Of a stretch of 64,000 bases of DNA, positions 1-10,397 are shown piece after piece; position 1 is the first letter of the stretch; each line of letters starts with the position of its first letter. Location of the stretch: assembly GCF_001262605.1 (NCBI RefSeq), contig NZ_LGTC01000001.1, forward strand, positions 3,175,001 to 3,239,000, in the 5' to 3' direction. The notes under the pieces were generated by a model. That model worked only from the letters and a program-made list of their open reading frames with translations, did not search any database and was not told where the DNA came from. The translations under genes were made by a program, and so were the position numbers. This stretch comes from Pseudobacteroides cellulosolvens ATCC 35603 = DSM 2933 (lineage in GTDB: Bacteria; Bacillota; Clostridia; Acetivibrionales; DSM-2933).

Positions 1-1797
<1,797 letters not shown>

Positions 1798-4011
1798 TTA
1801 AAACAATAGTACCTCATTTGGTGCTTTAACACTCTCTGCATCCATGAGACCTATTAAATTATTGTAAAATGAGCTGTCTCTGACAACCCAGTAAAGCCCT
1901 CCAACCTTTTCACTGCCTATTGCACCAGCTTTGACAAGTGCTTCTCTCTCAAAAACATAAATTTGCACAGAATACTTTTGAAGGCTCCTGCTGTACATTC
2001 CAGGGTATTTACTGTTTTCCATCTCAAATATCAATCTTTTAGCTTCTTCATCAAATGGAACAATAACTGTTTGCATTATATCGTCAATAAGATTAAAGCT
2101 ATATGCGATATCTTCAAATGGGAACAAAAGTTCCTTTTCACCTTCTTTGATCATCTTTAAAATATCCTTTGCATCCAGCTGCTCCCTTTCAAAGTCGTAT
2201 AATAGCTCAAAATAAGACTTTATGGCCTCTAAAGATAAAATGCTATCTCCAAAACTCCTTACTATACTTCTTGTTATAGATGCATTTTTACTAAATCTGC
2301 CCTTCTTGGGCATTCCATGTTCTTCAGGTTCAAAAACATAAACATTTCCATGATTCATTTTCCCTTCCCTGTTACATCTTCCTGCAGCTTGTGCAATAGA
2401 ATCTATTCCTGCCATAGCCCTATAAACAACTGGAAAATCAACATCTACACCCGCCTCTATCAACTGTGTTGAAATAACCCTGCAAGTTTTTTTCTCCCTA
2501 AGTCGTATTCGAATCTCCGCCAATATCTGTTTTCGGTGTGCTGGACACATTCTTGCTGAAAGATGATAAATTCCATCAGATGTTAACTCTGCAATTTTTT
2601 CAAAAAGCTTTTTTGCGTGTTTTCTGGTATTCACTATACATAATACCTGGTCGAGCTTTGTTATTTCTGCTGCTATATTAAGATCACTTATATTACCTAA
2701 ATATTGAATTTTTACTCTTTCAAATGCTTTCTGTAGTCCTATTGGATTTTCAATTATTTCTATAGGATTAATGTTACTAGGAAGCATATCTCTAATTGCA
2801 GGCTGAGTTGCAGTACACAATACTACTGTCACACTATAATTCTCAATTAGCTCAACCAAGGCCCATAAGCAAGGCATTAAGTAATCTAGCGGCATCATTT
2901 GAGCTTCATCAAGAATTACTACACTATTTGCAATGTTATGTAATTTTCTACATTTGGAGCTTTTATTACTGAACATTGATTCAAAAAATTGGACTGCTGT
3001 AGTAGTTATAATAGGCATATCCCAGTTTTCAGTTGAAAGCCTGTGCTTTTTTTCATTATCCGACCAATTATCATAGCTGCCGTCTGGATAATCGAAATTG
3101 CTGTGATGTTCCAAAACAACATCCATTCCTAATGCATCACGGAAAACCTGGGCATTTTGTTCAATAATGCTGGTGTAAGGAATAACATATATTATTCTGT
3201 CTTTTTTATTTTTAATTGCATGTTTCAGGGCGAACGCCATTGATGAATATGTTTTTCCACCTCCTGTAGGAACAGTTAATGTATAAAACCCATTTTTACA
3301 ATTAGCTGCTTCAAGGCATGATTGTAAAATTTTTTGGCGTTCAATATTTATAGAAGTGGCATTATTCAGACTTTTAAACTCAAGCTCCTTCAAAGTATTT
3401 TCAAACTTTATGAATATATCACTAATATTTGCACTAGAGCCCCTATGTATTGATTTATCGAAAGCCATAAATTTTTCTGTATCAATAAAATCAGCATCCA
3501 CTATGCAAGAATAAAGCATCCGTACAAAAAATGATCTACTAAATGCTGAAGTTTCTGCATTTTGGGGAACAGGTATGTTTTTAATATCTTCTTTACCTAA
3601 TAGAGGAATCTGTATCTCATTCTCATAAGAACTGTAATTTGGAAGATCCTCCTTTTCTAATCTTGACAATAAGTTTCTATCATTTCCTCTGTTTCCATTT
3701 GGCAAACCGCCATGGTGTCCTGCCACAACATAGGCAAGTACTCTTCCAATCTGACAGCCATATTTCTCTTCCAACTCTTTAGCTCCTGCTGTAGAATGAT
3801 CTACTTTATGTTTCTTCCCTTCAAGTCGTTCTTGGAATTCTTTTGAGTATTTCCCCAAATCATGTACCATCCCAGCAGTATACGCCAGCTTCCCGGCCCC
3901 AAAAGCATTGGCAAATTTTTCACTATATTCTGCAACATTTACAAGATGGTCTATTAACAGTTGCCAATCTGACTTGTCCTTATTATCAGTAGTATGTGCG
4001 TAGTAAGCCAT
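1798..4011 (-). CDS. cas3: Cas3 HD nuclease-helicase, type I-C
   Basis: 737 residues. This is the effector nuclease recruited by Cascade to unwind and degrade target DNA. The N-terminal HD nuclease shows VHDLGKY, DHSTAGAKEL and VVAGHHGG (metal-binding His/Asp). The SF2 helicase follows with Walker A TVPTGGGKTYSS, DEAQ box VVILDEAQMMP, motif III CTATQP, and motifs V/VI STQLIEAGVDVDFP and QAAGRCNREG. I chose the ATG at 4011 over an in-frame TTG at 4026 because GAGGTGGGGAG sits just upstream of the ATG and the TTG lies within that ribosome site. It is first in the cas operon and lies 57 bases after the WYL regulator on the same strand. All catalytic motifs look intact. Confidence 0.96.
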   Translation of the reverse strand: MAYYAHTTDNKDKSDWQLLIDHLVNVAEYSEKFANAFGAGKLAYTAGMVHDLGKYSKEFQERLEGKKHKVDHSTAGAKELEEKYGCQIGRVLAYVVAGHHGGLPNGNRGNDRNLLSRLEKEDLPNYSSYENEIQIPLLGKEDIKNIPVPQNAETSAFSRSFFVRMLYSCIVDADFIDTEKFMAFDKSIHRGSSANISDIFIKFENTLKELEFKSLNNATSINIERQKILQSCLEAANCKNGFYTLTVPTGGGKTYSSMAFALKHAIKNKKDRIIYVIPYTSIIEQNAQVFRDALGMDVVLEHHSNFDYPDGSYDNWSDNEKKHRLSTENWDMPIITTTAVQFFESMFSNKSSKCRKLHNIANSVVILDEAQMMPLDYLMPCLWALVELIENYSVTVVLCTATQPAIRDMLPSNINPIEIIENPIGLQKAFERVKIQYLGNISDLNIAAEITKLDQVLCIVNTRKHAKKLFEKIAELTSDGIYHLSARMCPAHRKQILAEIRIRLREKKTCRVISTQLIEAGVDVDFPVVYRAMAGIDSIAQAAGRCNREGKMNHGNVYVFEPEEHGMPKKGRFSKNASITRSIVRSFGDSILSLEAIKSYFELLYDFEREQLDAKDILKMIKEGEKELLFPFEDIAYSFNLIDDIMQTVIVPFDEEAKRLIFEMENSKYPGMYSRSLQKYSVQIYVFEREALVKAGAIGSEKVGGLYWVVRDSSFYNNLIGLMDAESVKAPNEVLLF

Positions 4012-4068
4012 ATCTCCCCACCTCAATTTTCATTTCCCTTACAATCTAAATTATATACGCTAACCTGG

Positions 4069-5040
4069 TCATATATCTGCAGGATAAAAATTTTTATAAT
4101 TATTTCTTATTTTATCTATTTCATCCAGCAATTCCTTCCTCAACTCTCCCGGTTCCATGACAACAACCTGACTTCCCATGCTTAGAACCCAGCTCTTTAT
4201 CTCCGTTAATCCTTTCATTTTTGCTTCAAAAATAATCGATCTATCTTCAAATTCAGTTATTTTCTGATCCTCAACCCAGATTTTCTCCTTTACAATCTGA
4301 GACATTGGAAAACTGATCTTTAACTTTACTTTAAGTTCTTCATCCTTATAAATACCTATACAATTCTTCATAAAACTGCTTAGCTTGAAGCTGCTATCCG
4401 CTTCAAATCTCTCCTCCATAACAGTGTAACTCCTAATTCTGCTAAGTTTGAAATCAAGTATTTTACCCCTTTGTTCACAATAGGCGGCGAAGTACATATC
4501 TCCCTTATATTGATATATGGCATAGGGTCTTACAACTCTCTTGGACAATCCTGAATTTAATGAAATGTATTCCATAGCCATCTTATTCCTTGATATAATT
4601 GCAGCATGGATTTCAATAAGCTTTTTTCGCTCATCTATGAACTTTCCATTTCCCTTTGAGCTTTTAACCATATAATTATCAATATAATTGGATTCATCAG
4701 AAGTTTTGCTGTAAACAAGGTTAAGTTTTTCCAGAAATGTATTGTAATCATTTGAGACAGGGTGATTGGTATCGGTAAGCTGCTTTTGTGCAATTAGAAC
4801 AGAAATATATTCCTCTGGTGTAATATTAAGCGACAATAAATAATCATCATTTTCAAGATAGTATCCACCGTATTTGCCTGCTTTTGAGTTGATGTATATA
4901 CCTGCTTGCAGCAAGTCATCCTTGTATCTTCTTATTGTTCTTTCATCAACCTCAAGTATTTGGGAGAGTTCCTTTATTTTTATTATGCCTTTACTTTTTA
5001 AAATAACAAGCATTCTAAGTGCATTTCCGACTTGACTCAT
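4069..5040 (-). CDS. HTH-WYL transcriptional regulator upstream of the cas operon
   Basis: 323 residues. The N-terminus (about residues 1-60) is a DeoR/HTH_11-like winged helix (ILEVDERTIRRYKDDLLQAG). The middle and C-terminal parts form a WYL domain (about 145-225, with the stretch VRPYAIYQYKGDMYFAAYCE) plus a WCX-like C-terminal extension. WYL regulators bind nucleic-acid or small ligands and are often found beside cas genes, where some control cas expression. Here the gene is cotranscribable with cas3 (57-base gap), which makes cas regulation plausible but unproven. A GGGGA ribosome site precedes the ATG. The target operator was not identified. Confidence 0.85.
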   Translation of the reverse strand: MSQVGNALRMLVILKSKGIIKIKELSQILEVDERTIRRYKDDLLQAGIYINSKAGKYGGYYLENDDYLLSLNITPEEYISVLIAQKQLTDTNHPVSNDYNTFLEKLNLVYSKTSDESNYIDNYMVKSSKGNGKFIDERKKLIEIHAAIISRNKMAMEYISLNSGLSKRVVRPYAIYQYKGDMYFAAYCEQRGKILDFKLSRIRSYTVMEERFEADSSFKLSSFMKNCIGIYKDEELKVKLKISFPMSQIVKEKIWVEDQKITEFEDRSIIFEAKMKGLTEIKSWVLSMGSQVVVMEPGELRKELLDEIDKIRNNYKNFYPADI

Positions 5041-5203
5041 AAAATTATCCCCTAATTGTATAAGTTATCCCTATATTTTCCATTTGACAATACATGTTGA
5101 AGTGTAAATTAATTTAATTAACATCATCATTATACAACTTATGAAATAATTATTCAAATAAACAATTTTTGCTACATAGCATAGTGGCACAGAATTATAA
5201 AAT

Positions 5204-5246
5204 ATAAATAAAACCCCCCGATCAAGGATCAGAGGGTTTTATTTAT
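5204..5246 (-). terminator. Rho-independent terminator after the LamG gene, possibly bidirectional
   Basis: Near-perfect inverted repeat: ATAAATAAAAC plus C-run and GATC on the left pairs with GATC, G-run and GTTTTATTTAT on the right. The loop is very short (AAG). The flanking A and T tracts allow it to act on the minus strand after the gene ending at 5286, and possibly on the plus strand too. It separates that gene from the WYL/cas operon. Confidence 0.8.
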
Positions 5247-5285
5247 AGCACAAGTTATTTTTTGATCATGACTAAATATTATTTT

Positions 5286-6407
5286 TTACGGAGTATAACG
5301 AATAGTTATCTTCTTTTCAGTATCATTCCACTCAATAGTTGATCCAAAATTTTCAGTAACAAATCTTAAAGGCAGCATGGTTCTTTCTTTTATAATCGCA
5401 GGAGCAACATCAAGCTTCTTTTTCTCAGCTCCAACAAAGCTTTCGGTTTTATCAATCCAAAGTTTTATTGTTTTACCCTTCAAAGTAATATCAACTCTTC
5501 CTTCATTTCCATCCCATGCAATAGTCCCGCCCATTGCTTCAATAATTGACCTGATAGGAACCAATGTTCTGTTATTTACAATTACAGGCGAGGTGTTTCT
5601 TCCAGGGTCAACTTCTTTTTCCACATCATTTACAGTCATTTTGGATTTGTTGATTTGAAGCTCAATTACACCTGCTGCACTTTTCATAACATCTTCGTAC
5701 ATTGTTTTAACATCAGTGGCACTAAGAGCATAATTGTAGATTTTGAGATCATCTATCATACCGTAAAATTCTCTACCTGTAGCACCGTCATAATTTCCGA
5801 TGAATAATGAACCATCAGTTTTATTCAATATTTTATCTTTTTCCTCGACAACTTTTGATTTTATAAACTTATCATCCTGATAAATTGAAACACTGCCATT
5901 ATCAAAGGTTAATGTAAGCATACACCACTTGTCTCCTATAAGCGGCATTTCTTTTCCGGAAGAAACACGGGTAGTATTAAAATCGTTACCGTCGAACTCT
6001 CCCATTCCTTGTTTACTATCCCTAAGAGCAACATAATATGGGGAATATGTATTTCCCTTTTTTATAATAAGAGTTCTTATTCCTCCCCAATTGCTCCTAT
6101 CTACATTCGGACTCATTTTTACCCACATTGAAGCTGTAAAATGAGAACTAAAATCAAGCAAATCATTGTCCTTAACTTCTATGTAGCCATTTCCAAACTG
6201 TGCACATTTGCCTGAAATACCTTCTGAAAAAGGAACATCACCTTTAATTTCTCCATCAAGAGAATTACCTGAAGAATCCTTAAAATCGTTATCAAATTTG
6301 TAATGAGCGATTAGCTTGTCACCGTCTACTGAAAAACACTGAAAACTAACTACAGAAAACGTGATTAATAAACCAAGTACCAAACTAATTACATTTCTTG
6401 ATTTCAT
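5286..6407 (-). CDS. Secreted LamG-domain protein with copper-amine-oxidase-like stalk repeats
   Basis: 373 residues. A signal peptide occupies about residues 1-28 (MKSRNVISLVLGLLITFSVV). A LamG/concanavalin-type jelly roll follows (about 30-240: LIAHYKFDNDFKDSSGNSLDGE near the start, MIDDLKIYNYALS at the end), a fold that often binds carbohydrate. The C-terminal about 120 residues carry two copper-amine-oxidase N-terminal-like motifs (NNRTLVPIRSIIEAMGG and KERTMLPLRFVTENFGS), which in clostridia are surface or stalk modules, not enzymes. GGGGG lies 7 bases before the ATG, and a terminator follows. The likely role is an extracellular glycan- or wall-binding protein; no catalytic residues are recognised. 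The AraC gene upstream could regulate it, but this is only proximity. Confidence 0.85.
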   Translation of the reverse strand: MKSRNVISLVLGLLITFSVVSFQCFSVDGDKLIAHYKFDNDFKDSSGNSLDGEIKGDVPFSEGISGKCAQFGNGYIEVKDNDLLDFSSHFTASMWVKMSPNVDRSNWGGIRTLIIKKGNTYSPYYVALRDSKQGMGEFDGNDFNTTRVSSGKEMPLIGDKWCMLTLTFDNGSVSIYQDDKFIKSKVVEEKDKILNKTDGSLFIGNYDGATGREFYGMIDDLKIYNYALSATDVKTMYEDVMKSAAGVIELQINKSKMTVNDVEKEVDPGRNTSPVIVNNRTLVPIRSIIEAMGGTIAWDGNEGRVDITLKGKTIKLWIDKTESFVGAEKKKLDVAPAIIKERTMLPLRFVTENFGSTIEWNDTEKKITIRYTP

Positions 6408-6554
6408 ACATGTACCCCCTAATTAAGTTAATATTATTGAATTTTATTATACATTTAGAAATTTTATTTTAATATCAAATTTTTGCTGAATTTTAATAGA
6501 TTTTTGCCTTGATTTTATTAAAGACTCAATTGGTTATGGGGATAGATTAAGCTA

Positions 6555-7409
6555 TTACAATGATTTGATAAATGTTGACGGGGTAATACCTGTCTTCCTT
6601 TTAAAAACTGAAGTAAAGTGACTATGATTTGAAAAACCCAGCATATAGCTAACTTCAGTAATAGAATATTTCTTTGATTTGAAAAGATCAACAGCTTTAT
6701 TGATTTTTAGGTCCATATAGTATTCATAAGGTGTTTTGCCAGTAGAATCTTTAAATAAACGTGAAAAATAATAAGGACTTAAGTTTGAAACTTTGCACAA
6801 TGTTTCAAGCGAAAAATCTGTAGCAGTATTTTCCCACAAAAAATCTATAGCCTTATTAATGTCAATTCTTGATGAATAATGTCTTTTTTCATGCTGATTG
6901 GGTAAATTGTTTTTCAATTCCCTTAAAACATTAATTGATATCTGAATTGCGATGCTATCAATTACAAACTGATAGCCTGACTGTCTTGTTTTGCATTCAT
7001 CTATAAAAAGATTGATATGATGCAACAGAATACTACTAAGATAATTATTTGCGTTATCGAAGGATATCTTGCTTCTGTTAAATGCATCTTTTGATAATTC
7101 CTGAAGTTTTTTCTTTTCTATAAACATCGCCAAGTAATCAATTTTCTCTGTACTGTTTTGTTGGCATACGTTTATGACTTGATCCGGGTTTGTAGAAAAG
7201 ATATGAGCCTTATATAAATTTTTTTCTTTTTTATCAACAAATATAGGCGGTATATATTCTTTGGGTAAAATAAAATGAAAGCAATCAAATGTAGTTTCTC
7301 CGTAAGCAAAACATTCGGGCTTAAATAACGCTAAGTCTGCAGAACAATACGATTCGTGCTTTATACATGAATTATCTTTTATTTTGCTTATAACTCTGTC
7401 CTCAAACAT
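6555..7409 (-). CDS. AraC-family transcriptional regulator
   Basis: 284 residues. The C-terminal about 100 residues hold the two AraC helix-turn-helix motifs (FSLETLCKVSNLSPYYFSRLFK and ITEVSYMLGFSNHSHFTSVFKR) ending in the usual KTGITPSTF. The N-terminal about 180 residues resemble the cupin-like effector domain of sugar-responsive members but the ligand cannot be told. I chose the ATG at 7409 because TTGAGGTG lies directly upstream; an in-frame TTG at 7427 falls inside that ribosome site. An extended -10 promoter lies about 50 bases upstream. Confidence 0.9.
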   Translation of the reverse strand: MFEDRVISKIKDNSCIKHESYCSADLALFKPECFAYGETTFDCFHFILPKEYIPPIFVDKKEKNLYKAHIFSTNPDQVINVCQQNSTEKIDYLAMFIEKKKLQELSKDAFNRSKISFDNANNYLSSILLHHINLFIDECKTRQSGYQFVIDSIAIQISINVLRELKNNLPNQHEKRHYSSRIDINKAIDFLWENTATDFSLETLCKVSNLSPYYFSRLFKDSTGKTPYEYYMDLKINKAVDLFKSKKYSITEVSYMLGFSNHSHFTSVFKRKTGITPSTFIKSL

Positions 7410-7455
7410 ATATTTACACCTCAACAAGTAAATGCTTACATTTATATATGCATAT

Positions 7456-7463
7456 ATTATAGC
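7456..7463 (-). promoter_or_regulatory. Extended -10 promoter for the AraC-type gene
   Basis: On the minus strand the sequence reads TGCTATAAT, an extended -10 (TGnTATAAT), about 50 bases before the start codon at 7409. No good -35 box sits at 17 bases, which fits an extended -10 promoter. Confidence 0.5.
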
Positions 7464-7723
7464 ACAGCATGTTTAAGGCCACAATCAAAGTAGTCTGTAG
7501 AAAAAACAGTATCTAATGCCTAAACAGTTATTTTACTTTTTCAAAAGCATGTGATAATTGAAGATAACAATAGCCCCGATAAGACCGGAATATTTAGATT
7601 TCCAAAATCGTTCCCCATTCACTCCCCGAATATACTTTTGAGTGAAATTCAAGCTTAACTTCTACTAAAATTAGGAATATAATAATGTTAAAGATTTAAC
7701 ACTGTTTAAACACTTCGAGCGCA

Positions 7724-7848
7724 AAGTGCTAGTGTTATCTAGATAAAAAACATCATTAATCTTACATTTGGCGGAGCAAATAGCAAACGCTTCAATGAAA
7801 TTTGCGATAGACAAATGTAAAGATTAATTGATTTTTATCGAGGCACTT
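7724..7848. repeat. Long imperfect palindrome (about 125 bp hairpin), MITE-like
   Basis: AAGTGC at 7724 pairs with GCACTT at 7843. Further in, GATAAAAA (7742) pairs with TTTTTATC (7832-7839), and TTACATTTG (7763-7771) pairs with CAAATGTAA (7812-7820). An inner GCAAA/TTTGC pair closes the loop. The outer flanks also carry TTTAAA on both sides. The 626-base gap between the AraC and NfeD genes holds this element plus candidate promoters and no convincing gene. A miniature transposable element or a structured RNA could give this pattern. No second copy was seen in the window. Confidence 0.6.
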
Positions 7849-7887
7849 CTTTAAACAATGTCATACTTATTTCTTTGTTTGGTTTTT

Positions 7888-7914
7888 TGTAACGTTCCAT
7901 GAAAATACCGATAT
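7888..7914 (+). promoter_or_regulatory. Candidate ECF-sigma (SigW-like) promoter upstream of nfeD-floT
   Basis: TGTAAC (7888-7893) and CGATAT (7909-7914) are separated by 15 bases, resembling the ECF sigma-W pattern (TGAAAC, about 16, CGTA). In Bacillus subtilis the homologous yuaF-floT operon is sigma-W controlled. The match is imperfect. Confidence 0.3.
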
Positions 7915-7950
7915 ATTAATAAATAACTAATATGCTTAATATATTATTAT

Positions 7951-7959
7951 TGGTATAAT
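7951..7959 (+). promoter_or_regulatory. Extended -10 promoter upstream of nfeD-floT
   Basis: TGGTATAAT is an extended -10 about 95 bases before the start codon at 8055. It may serve as a housekeeping promoter for the two-gene operon. Confidence 0.4.
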
Positions 7960-8054
7960 TATGATAGCTAAGTTTGATAAAAGTATTCCTTTATCAACCC
8001 GCATTTATACATCATTTGGAAAGCAGGGATTATGAGAGGAGGGAAACGTTTAAT

Positions 8055-8780
8055 ATGAATATTGTGTATTGGATTATTTTTGCAGTAGGAATACTGTACA
8101 CTTTTGTATCAGTTATAATTAACGGAATATCCGGGGCATTGCACATTGGACATCATATAGGACATATAGACGGAGATTTGGGAGGATTAGGAGGACATGG
8201 TGATGTTGGCGGACATAGCCATGCAGCAGGGCATAGTCATGTGGGAGGAGATAGTCATGTTGCAGCACACAACCATGTTGCAGGAGACGCTGTTGGGCAT
8301 TCAGGAGATGTTAATGGCAATACACACTCCGGACACCAATCAAGTATACAACATTCTTTTCTTTCCTGGTTCTCCATATTAATTAACCCACTCGTCGCCG
8401 TATCATTTTTAACTGTATTTGGTGGAATTGGTATTTTAGGCACTGAGTATTTCAAATGGGTAGCTATATTGGTATTTTTAGTTTCCTTTGTTTCAGCAGT
8501 AATTGTTTCATTTTTACTATATAGATTTATCGCTATTCCACTGTACAAATCCGAGAACTCAAGTGATGTATCAAGACAAGATTTGATAAGTACGCCAGCT
8601 GAAGTTATTTCTCCAATACTTGAAGACGGCTTTGGAAAAATAAGATACGTAGTAAATGACATAAGACATACGGCACCAGCTAAACACATTGAAGGTAAAC
8701 CGGTGGAACAGGGAAAACGAGTAGTGATTTGCAAATTGGATAATAGTACTTTTTATGTTTCTGAAATTGAAGAGATTTAG
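8055..8780 (+). CDS. NfeD/YuaF-like membrane protein with His/Gly-rich loop
   Basis: 241 residues. A first membrane segment (NIVYWIIFAVGILYTFVSVI) is followed by a loop of about 75 residues very rich in His and Gly (HIGHHIGHIDGD, then repeated GHSHxAG-type units), then two more hydrophobic segments (about 110-170). The C-terminal about 65-residue soluble domain is the NfeD-type OB fold (TPAEVISP near its start, FYVSEIEEI at the end). NfeD proteins are encoded beside flotillin and act with it in membrane microdomains. The ATG at 8055 follows GAGGAGGG by 11 bases; an in-frame start at 7974 lacks a ribosome site. The His-rich loop is not a normal NfeD feature and could bind metal ions. Confidence 0.8.
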   Translation: MNIVYWIIFAVGILYTFVSVIINGISGALHIGHHIGHIDGDLGGLGGHGDVGGHSHAAGHSHVGGDSHVAAHNHVAGDAVGHSGDVNGNTHSGHQSSIQHSFLSWFSILINPLVAVSFLTVFGGIGILGTEYFKWVAILVFLVSFVSAVIVSFLLYRFIAIPLYKSENSSDVSRQDLISTPAEVISPILEDGFGKIRYVVNDIRHTAPAKHIEGKPVEQGKRVVICKLDNSTFYVSEIEEI

Positions 8781-8833
8781 AAGTTAAATTCGATTATGAC
8801 CAAACAATTTATTTATGTAGAGGAGAGGATCAT

Positions 8834-10321
8834 ATGCCAGATTTTTCATTAGTTTCAGTAGTACCTATTTTGATAGTAGCTGTAGTCTTCATTTTAATAT
8901 TCAGTCTTTTTTCAATGTATCGAAAAGTACCACAGGACAAAGCATTGGTAGTCACAGGATTTAGAGGCAGGAGGGTAATCACCGGCGGAGGCGGAATTGT
9001 TGTTCCTTTATTGGAGAGAACAGATATTATGTCACTTGAAAATATGCAGATTGATATTCGTATTGATGGTGCATTAACATCCCAAGGCGTTGGTATTATA
9101 GCCGATGGTGTTGCAGTAGTCAAAATTAAATCTGATAAGGAATCAATACTTTCAGCAGCTGAGCAGTTCAACACTTCAAAAGGTATGGACCACATGCTGG
9201 CTGTTATATCCAAAACAACCCAACAGGTACTTGAAGGTAAACTTAGAGAAATTGTATCAAGAATGACTGTTGAGGAGATTTATAAGGACAGGGAAACTTT
9301 TGCCTCCCATGTACAGGGAGTTGCTGCAACCGAGCTTCAAAGTTTAGGACTGGAATTAAAAGTTTTGACTATCAAGGATATAGCTGATAAAAACGGATAC
9401 TTGGAAGCCCTTGGTAAACCAAGAATTGCAGAAGTTAAAAGAGATGCTCAAATTGCAGAGGCTAATGCAACTAAGGAAACCAAGATTAAAACTGCAGAAG
9501 CAAATAGAGAAGGTGAAGCTGCCAGAATTCAAGCTGAAACCCAAATTGCAGAGGCTAACAGGGACAAAGAACTGAAGGTTCAATCCTATAATAAGGACCA
9601 ACAAACCGCTAAAGCGGAAGCAGACTTGGCTTACGATATAAAAGCAAACGTAGTTAAAAAAGATGTAGCCGAAACCGAAATGCAAGTTGAAATTGTAAGA
9701 AAACAAAAAGAAATAGAACTTGCTGAACAAGAAGCTATCAGAAAAGAGAAAGAACTTGAAGCTACCGTTAAGAAGCAAGCTGATGCAGAAAACTATAGGG
9801 CTACAAAAAATGCCGATGCAAATAGATATAAGGAAGTTGCAGAAGCTGAAGCAAGGGCACGTGCAATCGAAATAGAAGGTGAAGCAAAAGCTAAGGCAAA
9901 AAGGGCTGAAGGTATGGCCGAAGTTGAAATCATTAAAGCAAAAGGTGAAGCAGAAGCTTTGGCTATGGCGAAAAAAGCGGAAGCATTTAAAATGTACAAC
10001 GATGCAGCTGTCACTCAGATGATAATTGAAAAATTGCCCGAAATCGCTCAAGCAATTGCAAGTCCTTTGGCAAAGACCGAAAAGATTGTAATTGTTGATA
10101 ACGGCAGCGGAGATGGCAACGGAAAGGGAGCTTCCAAGGTCACCGGATATATAACCGATATAATGGCACAGCTTCCGGAAACGGTTGAGGCTCTGACAGG
10201 TATGAATGTTATGGATTTATTGAAAAAAGATTCATCTAAAAATATACAGGCAAAAGACGGAAAAACTGCTGTACCTGATGTTTTTCAATCTCTTGAAGAA
10301 GCAGGTACAACTAAAGAGTAA
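8834..10321 (+). CDS. floT: Flotillin (FloT/YuaG family)
   Basis: 495 residues, the usual length. The N-terminal hairpin membrane segment (about 5-28) is followed by the SPFH domain (about 30-180, starting YRKVPQDKALVVTGFRG). A long Glu/Ala-rich coiled coil (about 190-390, with repeated EAEA, AEAN and KAEG motifs) and a C-terminal oligomerisation region come after. Flotillin scaffolds liquid-ordered membrane domains and supports kinase, secretion and wall-synthesis assemblies. AGGAGAGG precedes the ATG, and the gene lies 53 bases after nfeD, the same pairing as B. subtilis yuaF-floT. A strong terminator closes the operon. Confidence 0.95.
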   Translation: MPDFSLVSVVPILIVAVVFILIFSLFSMYRKVPQDKALVVTGFRGRRVITGGGGIVVPLLERTDIMSLENMQIDIRIDGALTSQGVGIIADGVAVVKIKSDKESILSAAEQFNTSKGMDHMLAVISKTTQQVLEGKLREIVSRMTVEEIYKDRETFASHVQGVAATELQSLGLELKVLTIKDIADKNGYLEALGKPRIAEVKRDAQIAEANATKETKIKTAEANREGEAARIQAETQIAEANRDKELKVQSYNKDQQTAKAEADLAYDIKANVVKKDVAETEMQVEIVRKQKEIELAEQEAIRKEKELEATVKKQADAENYRATKNADANRYKEVAEAEARARAIEIEGEAKAKAKRAEGMAEVEIIKAKGEAEALAMAKKAEAFKMYNDAAVTQMIIEKLPEIAQAIASPLAKTEKIVIVDNGSGDGNGKGASKVTGYITDIMAQLPETVEALTGMNVMDLLKKDSSKNIQAKDGKTAVPDVFQSLEEAGTTKE

Positions 10322-10341
10322 GCATAGGGATATAGGGTTAA

Positions 10342-10382
10342 GGGTGCTGCAAAACTAAAATCAGTTTAGCAGCACCCTTTTA
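10342..10382 (+). terminator. Rho-independent terminator of the nfeD-floT operon
   Basis: GGGTGCTGC (10342-10350) pairs perfectly with GCAGCACCC (10369-10377), with further AACT/AGTT pairing in the loop. A T tract follows. It is also 16 bases beyond the corrected stop of the convergent VWA gene. Confidence 0.92.
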
Positions 10383-10397
10383 ATATCTGGAATATCA

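Noticed and set aside
4012..4026. TTG start for cas3
   Set aside because: It lies within the ribosome site of the ATG at 4011, which is better supported.
9356..10051. Long open frame on the strand opposite flotillin
   Set aside because: It is the complement of the Glu/Ala-rich coiled coil, with strongly skewed Phe/Cys/Ser composition and no ribosome site.
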